From the NCBI GenBank assembly GCA_947259685.1, contig CAMYNC010000008.1, forward strand, positions 47,038 through 111,037: a DNA stretch of 64,000 bases, given 5' to 3'. Source of the DNA: an uncultured Desulfuromonadales bacterium. Lineage in GTDB: Bacteria > Desulfobacterota > Desulfuromonadia > Desulfuromonadales > Geopsychrobacteraceae. The translations under genes and the position numbers were made by a program. Below are positions 9,335 through 19,100 of this stretch, in pieces (within the stretch, counting starts at the first letter, position 1; the number at the start of each line of letters is the position of its first letter). The notes under the pieces are model-generated. The model did no database searches. It was not told where the DNA came from and worked only from the letters and a program-made list of their open reading frames with translations.

Positions 9335-10329
9335 TCGAGTTCGCTTGCCCCTGGGCTCTGCTGTTACTCCCCCTGCCCTACCTGGTCTACCGCCTGCTCC
9401 CGCCAGCGCTGGCGGCCGAGGAGGCCGCGCTCTGGGTCCCGACCTTGCAACCCTTTGCCGAGAACCGCCATCAGCGTAGCCGGCAGCGCTGGCCTTGGTG
9501 GCTGCTGTTACCGGCGCTCCTCTGTTGGCTGTCGCTGGTGATTGCCACCGCTCAGCCGCAGTGGCTCGGTGAGCCGCTGGAATTGCCGGTCAGCGGTCGT
9601 GACCTGGTGCTGGCGGTTGATCTTTCCGGCAGTATGGATACCGAGGATTTCGTTCTGGCGGGCGAGAGAGTTAACCGCTTGACGGCACTGAAAAGTGTCG
9701 CCGTAGACTTCATTCGCCGCCGCCAGGGGGATCGACTGGGACTGATCCTGTTCGCCGACCAGGCCTATGTGCAGACCCCACTGACCTTCGATCGGCAGAC
9801 CGTCGAACAGCTGCTGGTTGAGGCGGCACTGGGGCTGGCCGGAGAGAAGACCGCCATCGGCGATGCCATCGGTCTGGCGGTCAAACGGCTGCAGGCTAGC
9901 GATGCCCAGGAGCGGATCCTGATCCTGCTCACCGATGGCGCCAACACCGCCGGTCAGGTCAGTCCCATCAAGGCAGCAGAGCTGGCGGCCGAACAAGGGT
10001 TGAAGATCTATACCATCGGCATCGGCGCTGACGAGCTGGTGGTGCGCTCCTTCTTTTTCGACCGCAAGGTCAACCCTTCTGCCGATCTGGATGAAAAGAG
10101 TTTGCGGGCGATCGCCGAGCAGACCGGCGGACGCTATTTTCGCGCTCGCGACACCGCCGAACTGGAGCAGATCTACACCCTGCTCGATGAGCTGGAACCG
10201 GTCGAAAAAGATCAGGAGGTCTTCCGCCCGATCAGCGCCCTCTATCCCTGGCCGCTGGGGATTGCCCTGTGCGGTTCCCTGCTGCTCGGCCTGATCGACC
10301 AGGGGCGGCAACGTTGGGGGTTGCGATGA
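9331..10329 (+). CDS. batA: BatA-type VWA membrane protein
   Basis: A 332-aa protein with two N-terminal membrane helices (about residues 8-24 and 57-75), a von Willebrand A domain with an intact MIDAS (DLSGS at 97-101) and a C-terminal membrane helix (PWPLGIALCGSLLLGLI). Bat proteins were named for Bacteroides aerotolerance and are presumed periplasm-facing metal-binding partners of MoxR. The ATG at 9331 overlaps the previous stop (ATGA) and has GCGAGG before it; the open frame upstream of it belongs to the preceding gene's region. Confidence 0.93.
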   Translation: MIEFACPWALLLLPLPYLVYRLLPPALAAEEAALWVPTLQPFAENRHQRSRQRWPWWLLLPALLCWLSLVIATAQPQWLGEPLELPVSGRDLVLAVDLSGSMDTEDFVLAGERVNRLTALKSVAVDFIRRRQGDRLGLILFADQAYVQTPLTFDRQTVEQLLVEAALGLAGEKTAIGDAIGLAVKRLQASDAQERILILLTDGANTAGQVSPIKAAELAAEQGLKIYTIGIGADELVVRSFFFDRKVNPSADLDEKSLRAIAEQTGGRYFRARDTAELEQIYTLLDELEPVEKDQEVFRPISALYPWPLGIALCGSLLLGLIDQGRQRWGLR

Positions 10330-12119
10330 GCGAATTCCATTTTTTACGGCCGGACTGGTTCTGGTTATGTTTGCCGCTGGCGTTACTGCTGGTATGGCTC
10401 TGGCGTCAGCAGGTGCGCAGCCGCAGCTGGCAGTCAGTCTGCGATCCGCAGTTGCTCCCTTACCTGTTGATCGGCCGGTCGCAGCGCCGCGGCAACTGGC
10501 CGCTCTATTTAATAATCTTAGCGCTGCTGCTATCGGTCACAGCCCTGGCCGGACCGGCTTGGGAGCGGCAGCCGCAACCGCTGTTTCGTCAGCAGTCGGC
10601 GCTGGTGTTGCTGCTTGATCTGTCCGCCTCGATGTACGCCACCGACCTGAAACCGAACCGGCTGGTACGGGCGCGGCTGAAGATCGCCGATATCCTGCAG
10701 CAACGCCGGGAAGGGCAGACCGCCCTGGTGGTCTTTGCCGGCGAGGCCTTTACCGTCACCCCGCTGACCGATGACAGCAAAACCATCCTTGCGCTGCTGG
10801 AGAGTTTGGAGCCGGCTCTGATGCCGGTTTTTGGCAGTCGACCCGAGCTGGCGCTGGAGCGGGGCCGTCAGCTCCTTCAACAGGCCGGGCTGGCTGAGGG
10901 AGAGCTGCTGTTGATCAGTGACGATGATCAACCGGAGACGGCCCTGACCGCAGCCGAAGAGTTGCACCGCTCAGGGTACCGGCTGTCTGTCCTTGGAATC
11001 GGCACTCCAGAGGGGGCACCGATACCCTTGACAGGTGGCGGCTTTTACAAAGATGCTGCCGGGAAAATGGTGCTGCCGCAACTAAAAGCTGGGCCTTTAA
11101 AGCAATTGGCCGCTGCCGGCGGAGGTGAATATCAAATCATTCAGGTTGATGACCGGGATATTCAACAACTCCTCAGCAGCCCGCTGCGTGATCGGTTCGC
11201 CAGCGACCGGCAGCAGAGCCAGCAGCTCGGCGACCGCTGGCGCGAAGCCGGCGTCTGGCTGCTCTGGCCGTTGGCGCTGCTGGCGGCCTGTGCTTTTCGC
11301 CGCGGGTGGTTGACGGTGATCATCCTCTGCAGCCTGTTGCCGTCACCAGCCCGCGCTTTTGAATGGCAGCAGCTCTGGCAGCGGCCCGATCAGCAGGGCG
11401 CGCAGTCATTTTCCCAAGGTGACTTTCAGGCCGCCACAGAGCAGTTTGCAGATCGCCGCTGGCAAGCCAGCTCCCTCTATCGCGCCGGTCAGTACGCCGA
11501 AGCGGCCAAGCATCTCGAAAAGGCCGAGACGGCCGATGATTATTACAACCTCGGCAACGCGCTGGCGCAAAGCGGACGCTTACCCGAAGCACTGAGTGCC
11601 TATGCCGAGGCGTTGGAGCGCAACCCGCAGGATCAGGACGCGCTGGAAAATAAGCGGCTGGTCGAGGACCTGCTAAAACACCAACAGCAGGAGCAGCAAC
11701 AAAACACGCCGGATGGAAATGACGCGGAGCAGGCCGACTCCAGTTCTGAAAAGGGCAAGGAGGATCAATCGCAGCCCGCAAGCGAGCAACAACAGGAACA
11801 AGGCGAATCCTCGCAGGCAGAACAGCAACAAAGTGCCGATCAGCAAGAGCAGCAACAGGCCCAGCAAGAACAACAGACGAGCGGCGAAGCCCAATCCTCC
11901 AGCGACGCGCAGGAGGACCTGGAGCAGCAGGCTGATCAAGCGCAGCAAGCGGCCGGTCAAGCCGAACCGCTAGAGGAATCTGCCGAGACAGAAGAACAAC
12001 GGGCCAGTCAGCAGTGGCTGCAGCGGATTCCGGATGATCCGGGCGGGCTGTTGCGGCGGAAATTTCTCTATCAGTACCGCCAGCGTGAGCGGCGAGCAGA
12101 GAGTGGTAAACAATGGTAG
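10326..12119 (+). CDS. batB: BatB-BatC fusion: VWA domain plus TPR protein
   Basis: A 597-aa protein combining two activities often on separate genes. The N-terminal half is BatB-like: two membrane helices, a VWA domain with MIDAS DLSAS at 98-102, then another helix near 310-335. The C-terminal half is BatC-like: TPR repeats at about residues 380-450 (YYNLGNALAQSGRLPEALSA). About 110 residues of Gln/Glu/Ser low complexity follow, then a short conserved tail (DPGGLLRRKFLYQY), which is typical of BatC. It overlaps batA by ATGA and batD by seven bases. Confidence 0.92.
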   Translation: MSEFHFLRPDWFWLCLPLALLLVWLWRQQVRSRSWQSVCDPQLLPYLLIGRSQRRGNWPLYLIILALLLSVTALAGPAWERQPQPLFRQQSALVLLLDLSASMYATDLKPNRLVRARLKIADILQQRREGQTALVVFAGEAFTVTPLTDDSKTILALLESLEPALMPVFGSRPELALERGRQLLQQAGLAEGELLLISDDDQPETALTAAEELHRSGYRLSVLGIGTPEGAPIPLTGGGFYKDAAGKMVLPQLKAGPLKQLAAAGGGEYQIIQVDDRDIQQLLSSPLRDRFASDRQQSQQLGDRWREAGVWLLWPLALLAACAFRRGWLTVIILCSLLPSPARAFEWQQLWQRPDQQGAQSFSQGDFQAATEQFADRRWQASSLYRAGQYAEAAKHLEKAETADDYYNLGNALAQSGRLPEALSAYAEALERNPQDQDALENKRLVEDLLKHQQQEQQQNTPDGNDAEQADSSSEKGKEDQSQPASEQQQEQGESSQAEQQQSADQQEQQQAQQEQQTSGEAQSSSDAQEDLEQQADQAQQAAGQAEPLEESAETEEQRASQQWLQRIPDDPGGLLRRKFLYQYRQRERRAESGKQW

Positions 12120-13831
12120 TGCAAGTTATCCAGGTATTTCTGTTGTTGATGCTGGTTATCGGCTCAGTGAGCGTTCAGGCGGCTGAACTACAGGCAGTTC
12201 CGGACCGCTCGCGGATCAATCAGGAGGAAAATTTTATCCTCGAGCTACGGGCGGCCGGCAGTGTCGATGGCCGTCCCGACCTGAGTGTGCTTGAGGAGGA
12301 TTTCGAGCTGCTCGGTCACTCTCAGGCTTCGCAGATCCAAATTATCAACGGTGAGATTCGCCGTACCACGACCTGGAGGATTTCGCTACTGGCACGCAGT
12401 GCTGGCAGCAAACTTATTCCGCCACTCTGTGTCGACAGCGATTGCAGTGAGCCGGTTACCATTGAGGTGTTGCCAGTCGGTCGGAAGCAGAGCACAGCGT
12501 CTGGCAGCAGTGAGTTATTGCTGGAGGTCAGCGCCGAGCCGGGTAAATTGCGCGTGCAGTCACAGCTTATTTATAAAGTGCGCCTGTTAACCCGACTGAA
12601 TATCCTCCAGGCCAGCCTCACTGACCCGAGCCCGAGCGGCGTTGAGGCGGTGGTACAGAAACTCGGTGAGGACCGTCAGTACGAAACCCGTAAGGATGGC
12701 GTGCGCTATCAGGTCATCGAGCGGCAATACGCCATCTTCCCACAGCAAAGCGGTCGATTGACCATTGCGCCGCTGCGTTTTGATGCCCAGGTCAGGGCTG
12801 GTCGGCGCGGTGAGCTTCCCTTTAATCAGCGGACACGGCAACTGCGTAAACATTCCGAGGAGATCAGCCTCGAAGTGCTGCCGGCGGTGGAAGCAGACGG
12901 GCGATCCTGGTTACCAGCTCAGGCTGTGCAACTGGATGACGACTGGCAGAATCGACCGCTCCAACTGACCGTCGGCGAGCCGGCCACCCGAACCCTGACT
13001 CTGCTGGCCAATGGACTGCCAGCCGCCCAGCTGCCGCAGTTTAAGTTGGAGGTTCCCGAGGGGTTCAAGAGTTATCCGGACCAACCGAGCCGGCAGGACC
13101 AGTTCGGCGATTCCGGGGTCACCGGCAGTCTGCAGCAGAAACTGGCGCTGGTTCCGACCCGTCCCGGGAAATTCCGACTCCCGGCAATCAGTGTCGATTG
13201 GTGGGATTTGAACACTGAGCGTTGGCGTCAGGCTCAGCTGGCAGAAGTTGAGATCGAAGTGTTGCCAGCAGCTGGACAGGCCATATCCACGGCTCCGCCA
13301 GCGGTTCCATTGCCCGCAGAGCCCAGTGCGAAAACGCCAGCAGCACCGCCAGCTTTGGCACCGGCGGCTGTCGCCACCGGCTTTTGGCCTTGGCTGAGTC
13401 TGGCTCTGGGAATCGGCTGGTTGCTCACTCTGCTGTTTCTGCTGAGGGTTCAGTTTATGCGTCGCCAAACAAAACCAGCCCCGCGAAAAGAGCAGCAAAC
13501 CAGTCCAGACCTGAAAACAGCCCGGCGGGAACTCAATCAGGCGCTGCAGCATGGCGAGCCGGCGCAGCTGCGCACTGCTCTGCTCGCCTGGGGAGGGGCG
13601 CTTTATCCCGAGGCGCGACCAAGCAACCTGGAACAGCTGGCAATACTCAGCGGCGACCCCCTGGCGCTACAGCTGGAAATCTTCAGCCGAAGCCGTTACG
13701 GTCGCTCGGTCGAAGGCTGGGACGGAAAAGAGCTCAAGAGCGCCGTGGAACGGACAGAGCAACATTATCAAACAACACCAGAGAATGGCTTACCGCCTCT
13801 CTATCCGCAGCAGGCCGCTCGCAAGCATTAA
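12113..13831 (+). CDS. batD: BatD-type periplasmic protein with C-terminal membrane anchor
   Basis: A 572-aa BatD (oxygen tolerance) family protein. A signal peptide ends near residue 24 (VSVQAAE). A large beta-rich periplasmic region of repeated domains follows, then a Pro/Ala linker (residues 395-425), a membrane helix (about 428-446) and a cytoplasmic tail of about 120 residues. It closes the moxR-bat operon, beginning inside the end of batB. Its partners are presumably the VWA domains of BatA/BatB. Confidence 0.92.
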   Translation: MVVQVIQVFLLLMLVIGSVSVQAAELQAVPDRSRINQEENFILELRAAGSVDGRPDLSVLEEDFELLGHSQASQIQIINGEIRRTTTWRISLLARSAGSKLIPPLCVDSDCSEPVTIEVLPVGRKQSTASGSSELLLEVSAEPGKLRVQSQLIYKVRLLTRLNILQASLTDPSPSGVEAVVQKLGEDRQYETRKDGVRYQVIERQYAIFPQQSGRLTIAPLRFDAQVRAGRRGELPFNQRTRQLRKHSEEISLEVLPAVEADGRSWLPAQAVQLDDDWQNRPLQLTVGEPATRTLTLLANGLPAAQLPQFKLEVPEGFKSYPDQPSRQDQFGDSGVTGSLQQKLALVPTRPGKFRLPAISVDWWDLNTERWRQAQLAEVEIEVLPAAGQAISTAPPAVPLPAEPSAKTPAAPPALAPAAVATGFWPWLSLALGIGWLLTLLFLLRVQFMRRQTKPAPRKEQQTSPDLKTARRELNQALQHGEPAQLRTALLAWGGALYPEARPSNLEQLAILSGDPLALQLEIFSRSRYGRSVEGWDGKELKSAVERTEQHYQTTPENGLPPLYPQQAARKH

Positions 13832-13948
13832 TCCATCCGGTGGCTGATTATTTTCCCTTCATTTGCCGAAAACCCGACAATTTTTTGGTAGGATTAGATG
13901 TTCATGGCAGGTGGTAGAGTTATTGTTATTTGACAAAAGGAGGTCGCA

Positions 13949-14062
13949 ATGCAGCAGTACGGTATCGACAGGCATTGTCCACAGCAGTACTTATGGTTGG
14001 TCAAGCTGGGCCGCTTCCTACTCTTCACCACCATCTTCATTGTGATTCCGGCTTTTCTCTAA
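13949..14062 (+). CDS. 37-residue single-helix membrane peptide (unlisted small ORF)
   Basis: The reading frame encodes 37 residues: a polar start (MQQYGIDRHCPQQY) and then one strongly hydrophobic helix (LLFTTIFIVIPAFL) at the C-terminus. An excellent ribosome binding site, AAAGGAGG, sits five bases before the ATG and a perfect 10-bp terminator follows 34 bp after the stop. It is therefore a self-contained transcription unit within the 335-bp gap between batD and the Pycsar-effector-like gene. I do not recognise the sequence. It could be a regulatory or stress-induced small membrane protein, or a type I toxin; no antisense RNA is evident. Confidence 0.7.
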   Translation: MQQYGIDRHCPQQYLWLVKLGRFLLFTTIFIVIPAFL

Positions 14063-14095
14063 ACTATCCCTTTCAAAGCTGGACATACACTGCAG

Positions 14096-14130
14096 CGCCC
14101 CAGACTTTCGGTCTGGGGCGTTTTGTTGTT
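14096..14130 (+). terminator. Rho-independent terminator after the 37-residue peptide
   Basis: Perfect 10-bp GC-rich stem (CGCCCCAGAC / GTCTGGGGCG) with a 5-base loop TTTCG, followed by TTTTGTTGTT. It serves the plus strand only, since no T tract exists on the other side. Confidence 0.9.
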
Positions 14131-14166
14131 TACAGCCCCATGCAAAGGTCACATCTGCGAGACCGC

Positions 14167-14682
14167 TCAGAGCGGTACCCGGTGGATAATCGCCGAGATG
14201 GTTGCCCCCAGCAGGCCGAACAGCAGCGCCCAGAGGCCGTTACGGATCAGCCCGTATTTGCGGGTCAGGCGATGCTTGCCCAGGTAATAAATTTCATGCA
14301 GATAGGCGTCGTAGAGCTTCTCCTTGTTGGTGATGCAATCGCGGAAGCGGCTTTTGAACTCTTCTTCGGAAAGATCACTGAAGGAGCGGAAGTAGAACAG
14401 GTTGGTGTGGTCGCTGATATGCAGCGGCGGGATGATCGCCAGAATCGAAAAAATCACCGCCAGAATTCCGGTGCCGGCCAGCAGCAGAATCGTCGGCAGA
14501 TGCAGCCGATCGTACTGGGTCAGGGTGATGGTAATGATCAGCGACGCGGCGGTCATGATCATCGACGCCTTGGCATCCGCCATCTGGTTCAGCGTCATGT
14601 GCTTGGTCAGGTTGGCGCGCAGGGCGTTGCTGGCCAGCAGGCGGGGGATGAGTGGTTCTTCTTGGGGACTATTCTCGGCCAT
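14167..14682 (-). CDS. Pycsar effector-like membrane protein (DUF5706/PycTM type)
   Basis: A 171-aa membrane protein that I assign to the PycTM/DUF5706 family. Family traits visible are the MADAKASMIMTAASLII segment leading into the first helix, a second helix (residues about 66-90), the FYFRSFSDLSEEEFKSR block, the YLGKHRLTRKYGLIRNG segment and a last membrane helix. In Pycsar anti-phage systems such proteins are membrane-disrupting effectors activated by cCMP/cUMP made by an adjacent PycC cyclase. No cyclase is encoded next to this gene; the neighbours are the bat operon and threonine dehydratase. The ATG at 14682 has AAGGAG eight bases ahead. It may be an orphan effector or have a housekeeping role. 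Confidence 0.75.
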   Translation of the reverse strand: MAENSPQEEPLIPRLLASNALRANLTKHMTLNQMADAKASMIMTAASLIITITLTQYDRLHLPTILLLAGTGILAVIFSILAIIPPLHISDHTNLFYFRSFSDLSEEEFKSRFRDCITNKEKLYDAYLHEIYYLGKHRLTRKYGLIRNGLWALLFGLLGATISAIIHRVPL

Positions 14683-14722
14683 CAGTCAGGCTCCTTATCT
14701 GCTCTTCTAGGATTTATGCTCA

Positions 14723-14751
14723 GTTATAGAGAACTGCACACCCAGGCGCAA
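14723..14751 (-). promoter_or_regulatory. Candidate promoter of the PycTM-like gene
   Basis: On the minus strand, TTGCGC (14746-14751) and TATAAC (14723-14728) are separated by 17 bp. This places a start site about 35 bp upstream of the ATG at 14682. Confidence 0.4.
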
Positions 14752-14790
14752 CAGCCTTATCTCCTGATCGCCTAACCCCGCTGCAACTAT

Positions 14791-14819
14791 TTGGAAACAA
14801 GCTGATTTTTTCTTATGCT
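14791..14819 (+). promoter_or_regulatory. Candidate promoter of the threonine dehydratase gene
   Basis: TTGGAA at 14791-14796 and TATGCT at 14814-14819 with a 17-bp spacer, about 55 bp upstream of the start codon, which has a strong GGAGGTGA ribosome binding site. Confidence 0.45.
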
Positions 14820-14873
14820 AACGTTTTGTGCTATCCTTTGATGGATTCTTAACCCGATGGCTGGAGGTGAATA

Positions 14874-16085
14874 ATGCTGACACGGCAGCAGATCGATCTG
14901 GCAGCTGAGAACCTTAAAGGGCAGATCCGCCGCACCGAACTGATCCACTCCCCCTATTATTCCCAGTTACTCGGGACTCCGCTTTACTTCAAGTGTGAAA
15001 ACCTGCAGCATACCGGCTCCTTCAAAATTCGCGGCGCTTACCATTTTCTTTCGCAACAGTCTCCAGAGCGCCTGGCTGGTGGAGTCATCACCGCCTCGGC
15101 CGGCAACCATGCGCAAGGCTTGGCCTGCGCCGCCAAACTGCTCGATTGTCCCTGCCGGGTGGTGATGCCGGAAGGCACGCCGCTGGCCAAAGAGCTCGCC
15201 ACCCTCGATTATGGTGCGGAGGTCGAGCTGCAAGGCAACAGTTACGATGATGCCGTCAGCCATGCCAAACAGCTGGCTGAAGAACAGGAGCTGCTCTATG
15301 TGCCGGCCTTCGATGATGAACTGATCATGGCCGGGCAGGGGACCATCGGCCTGGAGATCATCGAGAATCTACCTGAGCTGGAAACCCTGTTGGTGCCGAT
15401 CGGTGGTGGTGGCCTGATCGCCGGTGTCGCCTCAGCGATCCGCTCGCAGAAGCCCGATGTCCGGATTATCGGCGTGGAAACCGCCTGCGTTGCCAGCGCC
15501 TCTATGGCACGGCGGAAAGGCAAGCCGGTCAAGGTCGCCGCCCGTTGTCACTCTTTGGCCGATGGTATCGCCGTCAAGCAGATCGGCGAGCTGACCTACC
15601 CGATCATCAATGAGCTGGTCGACGAGATAGTCACCGTCGAAGAGGAAGCGATCGCCATGGCGATGGTCAGTTTGATGGAGCGTGGCAAGCTGGTGGTCGA
15701 AGGCTCCGGCGCGGTCGGGCTAGCAGCATTGCTCTACGGCCTGAGAACGATCCACAAAGGACACACCCTCTGCCTGCTCTCCGGCGGCAATCTCGATGTG
15801 CAGACCATGGCACGGGTGGTCGAACGGGGCATGCTGGCCGAAGGCCGCTACCTGAAACTGCGGCTGGAGATGATCGACATGCCGGGCGCCCTGGCGCAAC
15901 TGACCCGCGTGCTCAGTGACTTAGGCGCCAACATCTTCCAGGTTAGCCACGATCGCCACAAATCATCGCTGCCGCTTGGTGAAGCCGAGGTGATTCTCGA
16001 GCTGGAAACCCGCGGGCCAAGCCATATCCAGGAGATTCTGCTGGCGCTGGAAGAGGAGAGTTACCGGCCGGAGGTGTTGAACTAA
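14874..16085 (+). CDS. ilvA: Threonine ammonia-lyase (threonine dehydratase) with ACT domain
   Basis: PLP enzyme converting threonine to 2-oxobutanoate and ammonia, the entry to isoleucine synthesis. The 403-aa length matches the short class with a single C-terminal ACT domain. Visible features: PLP lysine K51 in TGSFKIRGAY, the substrate loop SAGNHAQG, the glycine-rich phosphate loop PIGGGGLIAG and the C-terminal ACT segment (LRLEMIDMPGALAQLTRVLSD, about 325-400). The ATG follows GGAGGTGAATA. It is monocistronic, ended by a bidirectional terminator. A catabolic role cannot be excluded from sequence. Confidence 0.93.
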   Translation: MLTRQQIDLAAENLKGQIRRTELIHSPYYSQLLGTPLYFKCENLQHTGSFKIRGAYHFLSQQSPERLAGGVITASAGNHAQGLACAAKLLDCPCRVVMPEGTPLAKELATLDYGAEVELQGNSYDDAVSHAKQLAEEQELLYVPAFDDELIMAGQGTIGLEIIENLPELETLLVPIGGGGLIAGVASAIRSQKPDVRIIGVETACVASASMARRKGKPVKVAARCHSLADGIAVKQIGELTYPIINELVDEIVTVEEEAIAMAMVSLMERGKLVVEGSGAVGLAALLYGLRTIHKGHTLCLLSGGNLDVQTMARVVERGMLAEGRYLKLRLEMIDMPGALAQLTRVLSDLGANIFQVSHDRHKSSLPLGEAEVILELETRGPSHIQEILLALEEESYRPEVLN

Positions 16086-16112
16086 GTGAGTTGAGCGATC
16101 ATTGAAAAAATC

Positions 16113-16158
16113 AAAAAGGGAACGGGGCAGCTTTTAATTTCAGCCCCGTTCCCTTTTT
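16113..16158. terminator. Bidirectional rho-independent terminator
   Basis: Perfect 16-bp stem (AAAAAGGGAACGGGGC / GCCCCGTTCCCTTTTT) with a 14-base loop. A run of A on one side and T on the other lets it end both the threonine dehydratase transcript and the convergent FG-GAP lipoprotein transcript. Confidence 0.92.
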
Positions 16159-16171
16159 GGATTCGACCGAC

Positions 16172-19100
16172 TTATGGGTTGTTTACCTGCTGCATTTCAA
16201 ACTGGTAGAGCTTGACATCCGTGCCGAAGACAACCTCCGTGGCACCGTCTCCGTCAATATCCTTGGCGACCAGGTGATTGTACTCCCCGAGGTCTTCGCC
16301 TAGAAACCCGCTCTGCCAGAGCAGACTGTCAGCCATGTTGGAAAAGACTGACAGTCTCCCATCGGAGCCGATCAGCCATTCGTCAGTTCCATCTCGATCG
16401 ATATCGCTGACCCGAAAAGAGCTGATGGCGGTAAAAAGCGGCAGCAAGCGAGTTTTCTGAAAGGTAAAATCAACTCCTGAATAGATGTCGATCGTACCAT
16501 CATCATTGCCGAGCAGAATCTCCGCTGAACCGTCCAAATCAGTATCGGCAATTTGCGCAGAGTGGGCTGCAGTTTCAACCAGCCAGTCAAGCTGGTGACT
16601 GACTCCGTCATAGGCGTAAACCTTACTTAGGCTGGAAGAGTGTATGTAAGAAGTTCCGACCACACCAATAATTTCAGGGTTTCCATCCTGGTCGGTATCA
16701 CCAATCTGAATATCGAGAACGTAGTTCTCGGGGTCTGCGAGACTAACACTCCGCCATTCTTCAGTCAGGCTGGCACCATTTAAAACGACCAGGTAAGGGC
16801 CGGACGTTTCTCCGGTGATAATTTCAGTTTGCCCATCATTATCAACATCAGCAACCTCAATATCGGTGAACAGATTATCGTAAACAGCACTTTCCGCCTC
16901 AAGCGTATGGGTTTTGCCATTGTAGACTTGAATAAGGCCACCATAATAACGGGCTGTCGCTAGAACGAACTCGGTTTCGCCGTCATCATCGACATCACCA
17001 ATTTTGACCGTGTTTGCACCAGTATAGGCTGACGGATTAACTAAACTTGACCATTCAAGCTCGTGACTTTCCGCATTAAAAATCTGCATGACTACACCAC
17101 GATTGCCGACGCTATCTGCATAAGCCGCCAGGACAATTTCGTCTTCCCCGTCATCATCAACATCGCCTACGTCAACTGCACTGAGCGGCTCATCAAGGTG
17201 CTGGCTTTGCCATTCAATCTCTCCCGAGTCAGCCTTGGCAAGATATAGGTGAGAGCGAGAATAAGATGTGCCCCAGAGAACCTCAATATCGCCATCCTGA
17301 TCAACATCTCCTGTGGCAATATTGTTAATGCTGCTGCCAGGATTGTCGATCATCCAGAGTTCCTGCTGGGTTTGTCCATCAACGCAATGTATATAGTACT
17401 CTCCATAGAGGATTTCCTGGATGCCATCATTGTTGATATCCGCCAGAAAAAGGGAATCAGTTTCGGATGTGGCGATTTCCCAAGAAGGTGTTTTTATGTC
17501 TGCATCGATGACGGTAATGTTTGTCCATTGCCCCATGGCGACAATTTCATCCAGACCATCGCCATCGACATCTCCCACCGCCAACTTTTCACCGAATCCG
17601 TTCGGGTAATCCCATTCCAGAGCTCTCGTCCCAGCATCGATGACATAGCCGTGCTGGTTATCATAGTCGTCAAATGAAATTATGATTTCCATGGCGGGGT
17701 CAGTATCGATATTCCCGATGGCAATGTCGTTCCCTCCATAACTCTCCAGGGTAAATTCTTCCAGCAGAGTATCTGCAGAGTAGACGTAGGTCTTTACTCC
17801 ATCGGTAAGGATCAATTCGCTTTGACCATCATTATCGACATCAGCAATCTCCATATCGACAATATTGCTGCCGAGCTGCGTCGTCGTCTCTTTGACAAAG
17901 GTCAAACCGTTGTAAACTTCGATCGTACCATCCTGCAAAGCAAGAAAGACTTTAGCGACTGAGTCCCCGGCAGGTTTTGCAGCAATCAATCTGGAAATCC
18001 GGGTGCTGCTGGGCAGACTGCTCCAAACCTGCTGGTACTCTCCATCGCCAGTATTTTTAACGACATACCAAATGTCATTTTCATAGTTAAGCTGTCCATC
18101 AGTCACTATTTCCAGAATGCCGTCATTGTCCAGATCGATGGTATTCAGGCCACTGTTAGCGATGCGAGTTCCGTAGAGTCCGAATCGCCATTCTTCCTGA
18201 AGTAAGGAAGGGCTCTGTTGGATTACCGGCTGAACGGAGACAGATACCTGGTCAGCAACACTGCTGTTTCTGCCGTCGTAGACACGCAGGGAGAAAACAT
18301 AGGTGCCGGCATTCTCAGGGCGAAAGGCCGGATGAATTTCTGTGCCTGAAGAAAACGAAGAGCAATGATCGTTCGGACAACTTTCATCTCGCCAATAATA
18401 GCTCAGGGGATCATTGTCCGGATCGCTACTCGCTGAGGCGTCCAGCGTGACCAGCGCTCCCTGAGCGACCGTCTGATCGGGACCGGCATTTGCCACTGGA
18501 GCCTGGTTATCAGTTGGCGGCGGGGTTACAGGATAGGTATTTTCTTCGCGGCTCCAATCCCAGGATTTGTCGCCATCTTCATCGACCTCAATGGTCAAGG
18601 TTGAGGTGGCAAAGGTCAGGCTGATCAGTCCATTCTGTGGGCCGTTAAAGTTCAGCCCGCCTGAAGAGGGCCAGGTGTTGCTCGGGTAGGTAATCAATGG
18701 GGCTGTGGTTGCAAAATCGACATATCCATAGGTGTAATCGTAATAGCGTCCGGTAACCTGCTGGGAGATCGAATCAGAGTTATAGGTCGTAGTGAAACGA
18801 TAATTATTCAGCCAGTAAAGTTGCTCTCTGTACAGGTCATGCAAGGTCAGGTCGAGGGTTGTTGCCTCGGTCAAATTGCTGGCCACCGCCCAGGCAATAT
18901 CGCCAGTCATTTTCACATAGGCCCCTCTGCCAGAGTAGCTGAGATCAGAGAAGGATTGCGAAAAGCTGGTAAATATCCGCAGGTTTGAATTGTAAATTCC
19001 GGAAAAACTAGCGGAACCTGACAGCTCTCGGTTGTCAACACAGTAGTCGTTGAAAATAATCGTTCCAGTGATTTTGCCTGTGGTTTCATCCGCATCCCCA

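Noticed and set aside
13930..14775. 281-codon plus-strand frame over the PycTM-like gene
   Set aside because: It runs through the 37-residue peptide in another frame, through a terminator hairpin and across the antisense of a recognisable protein.
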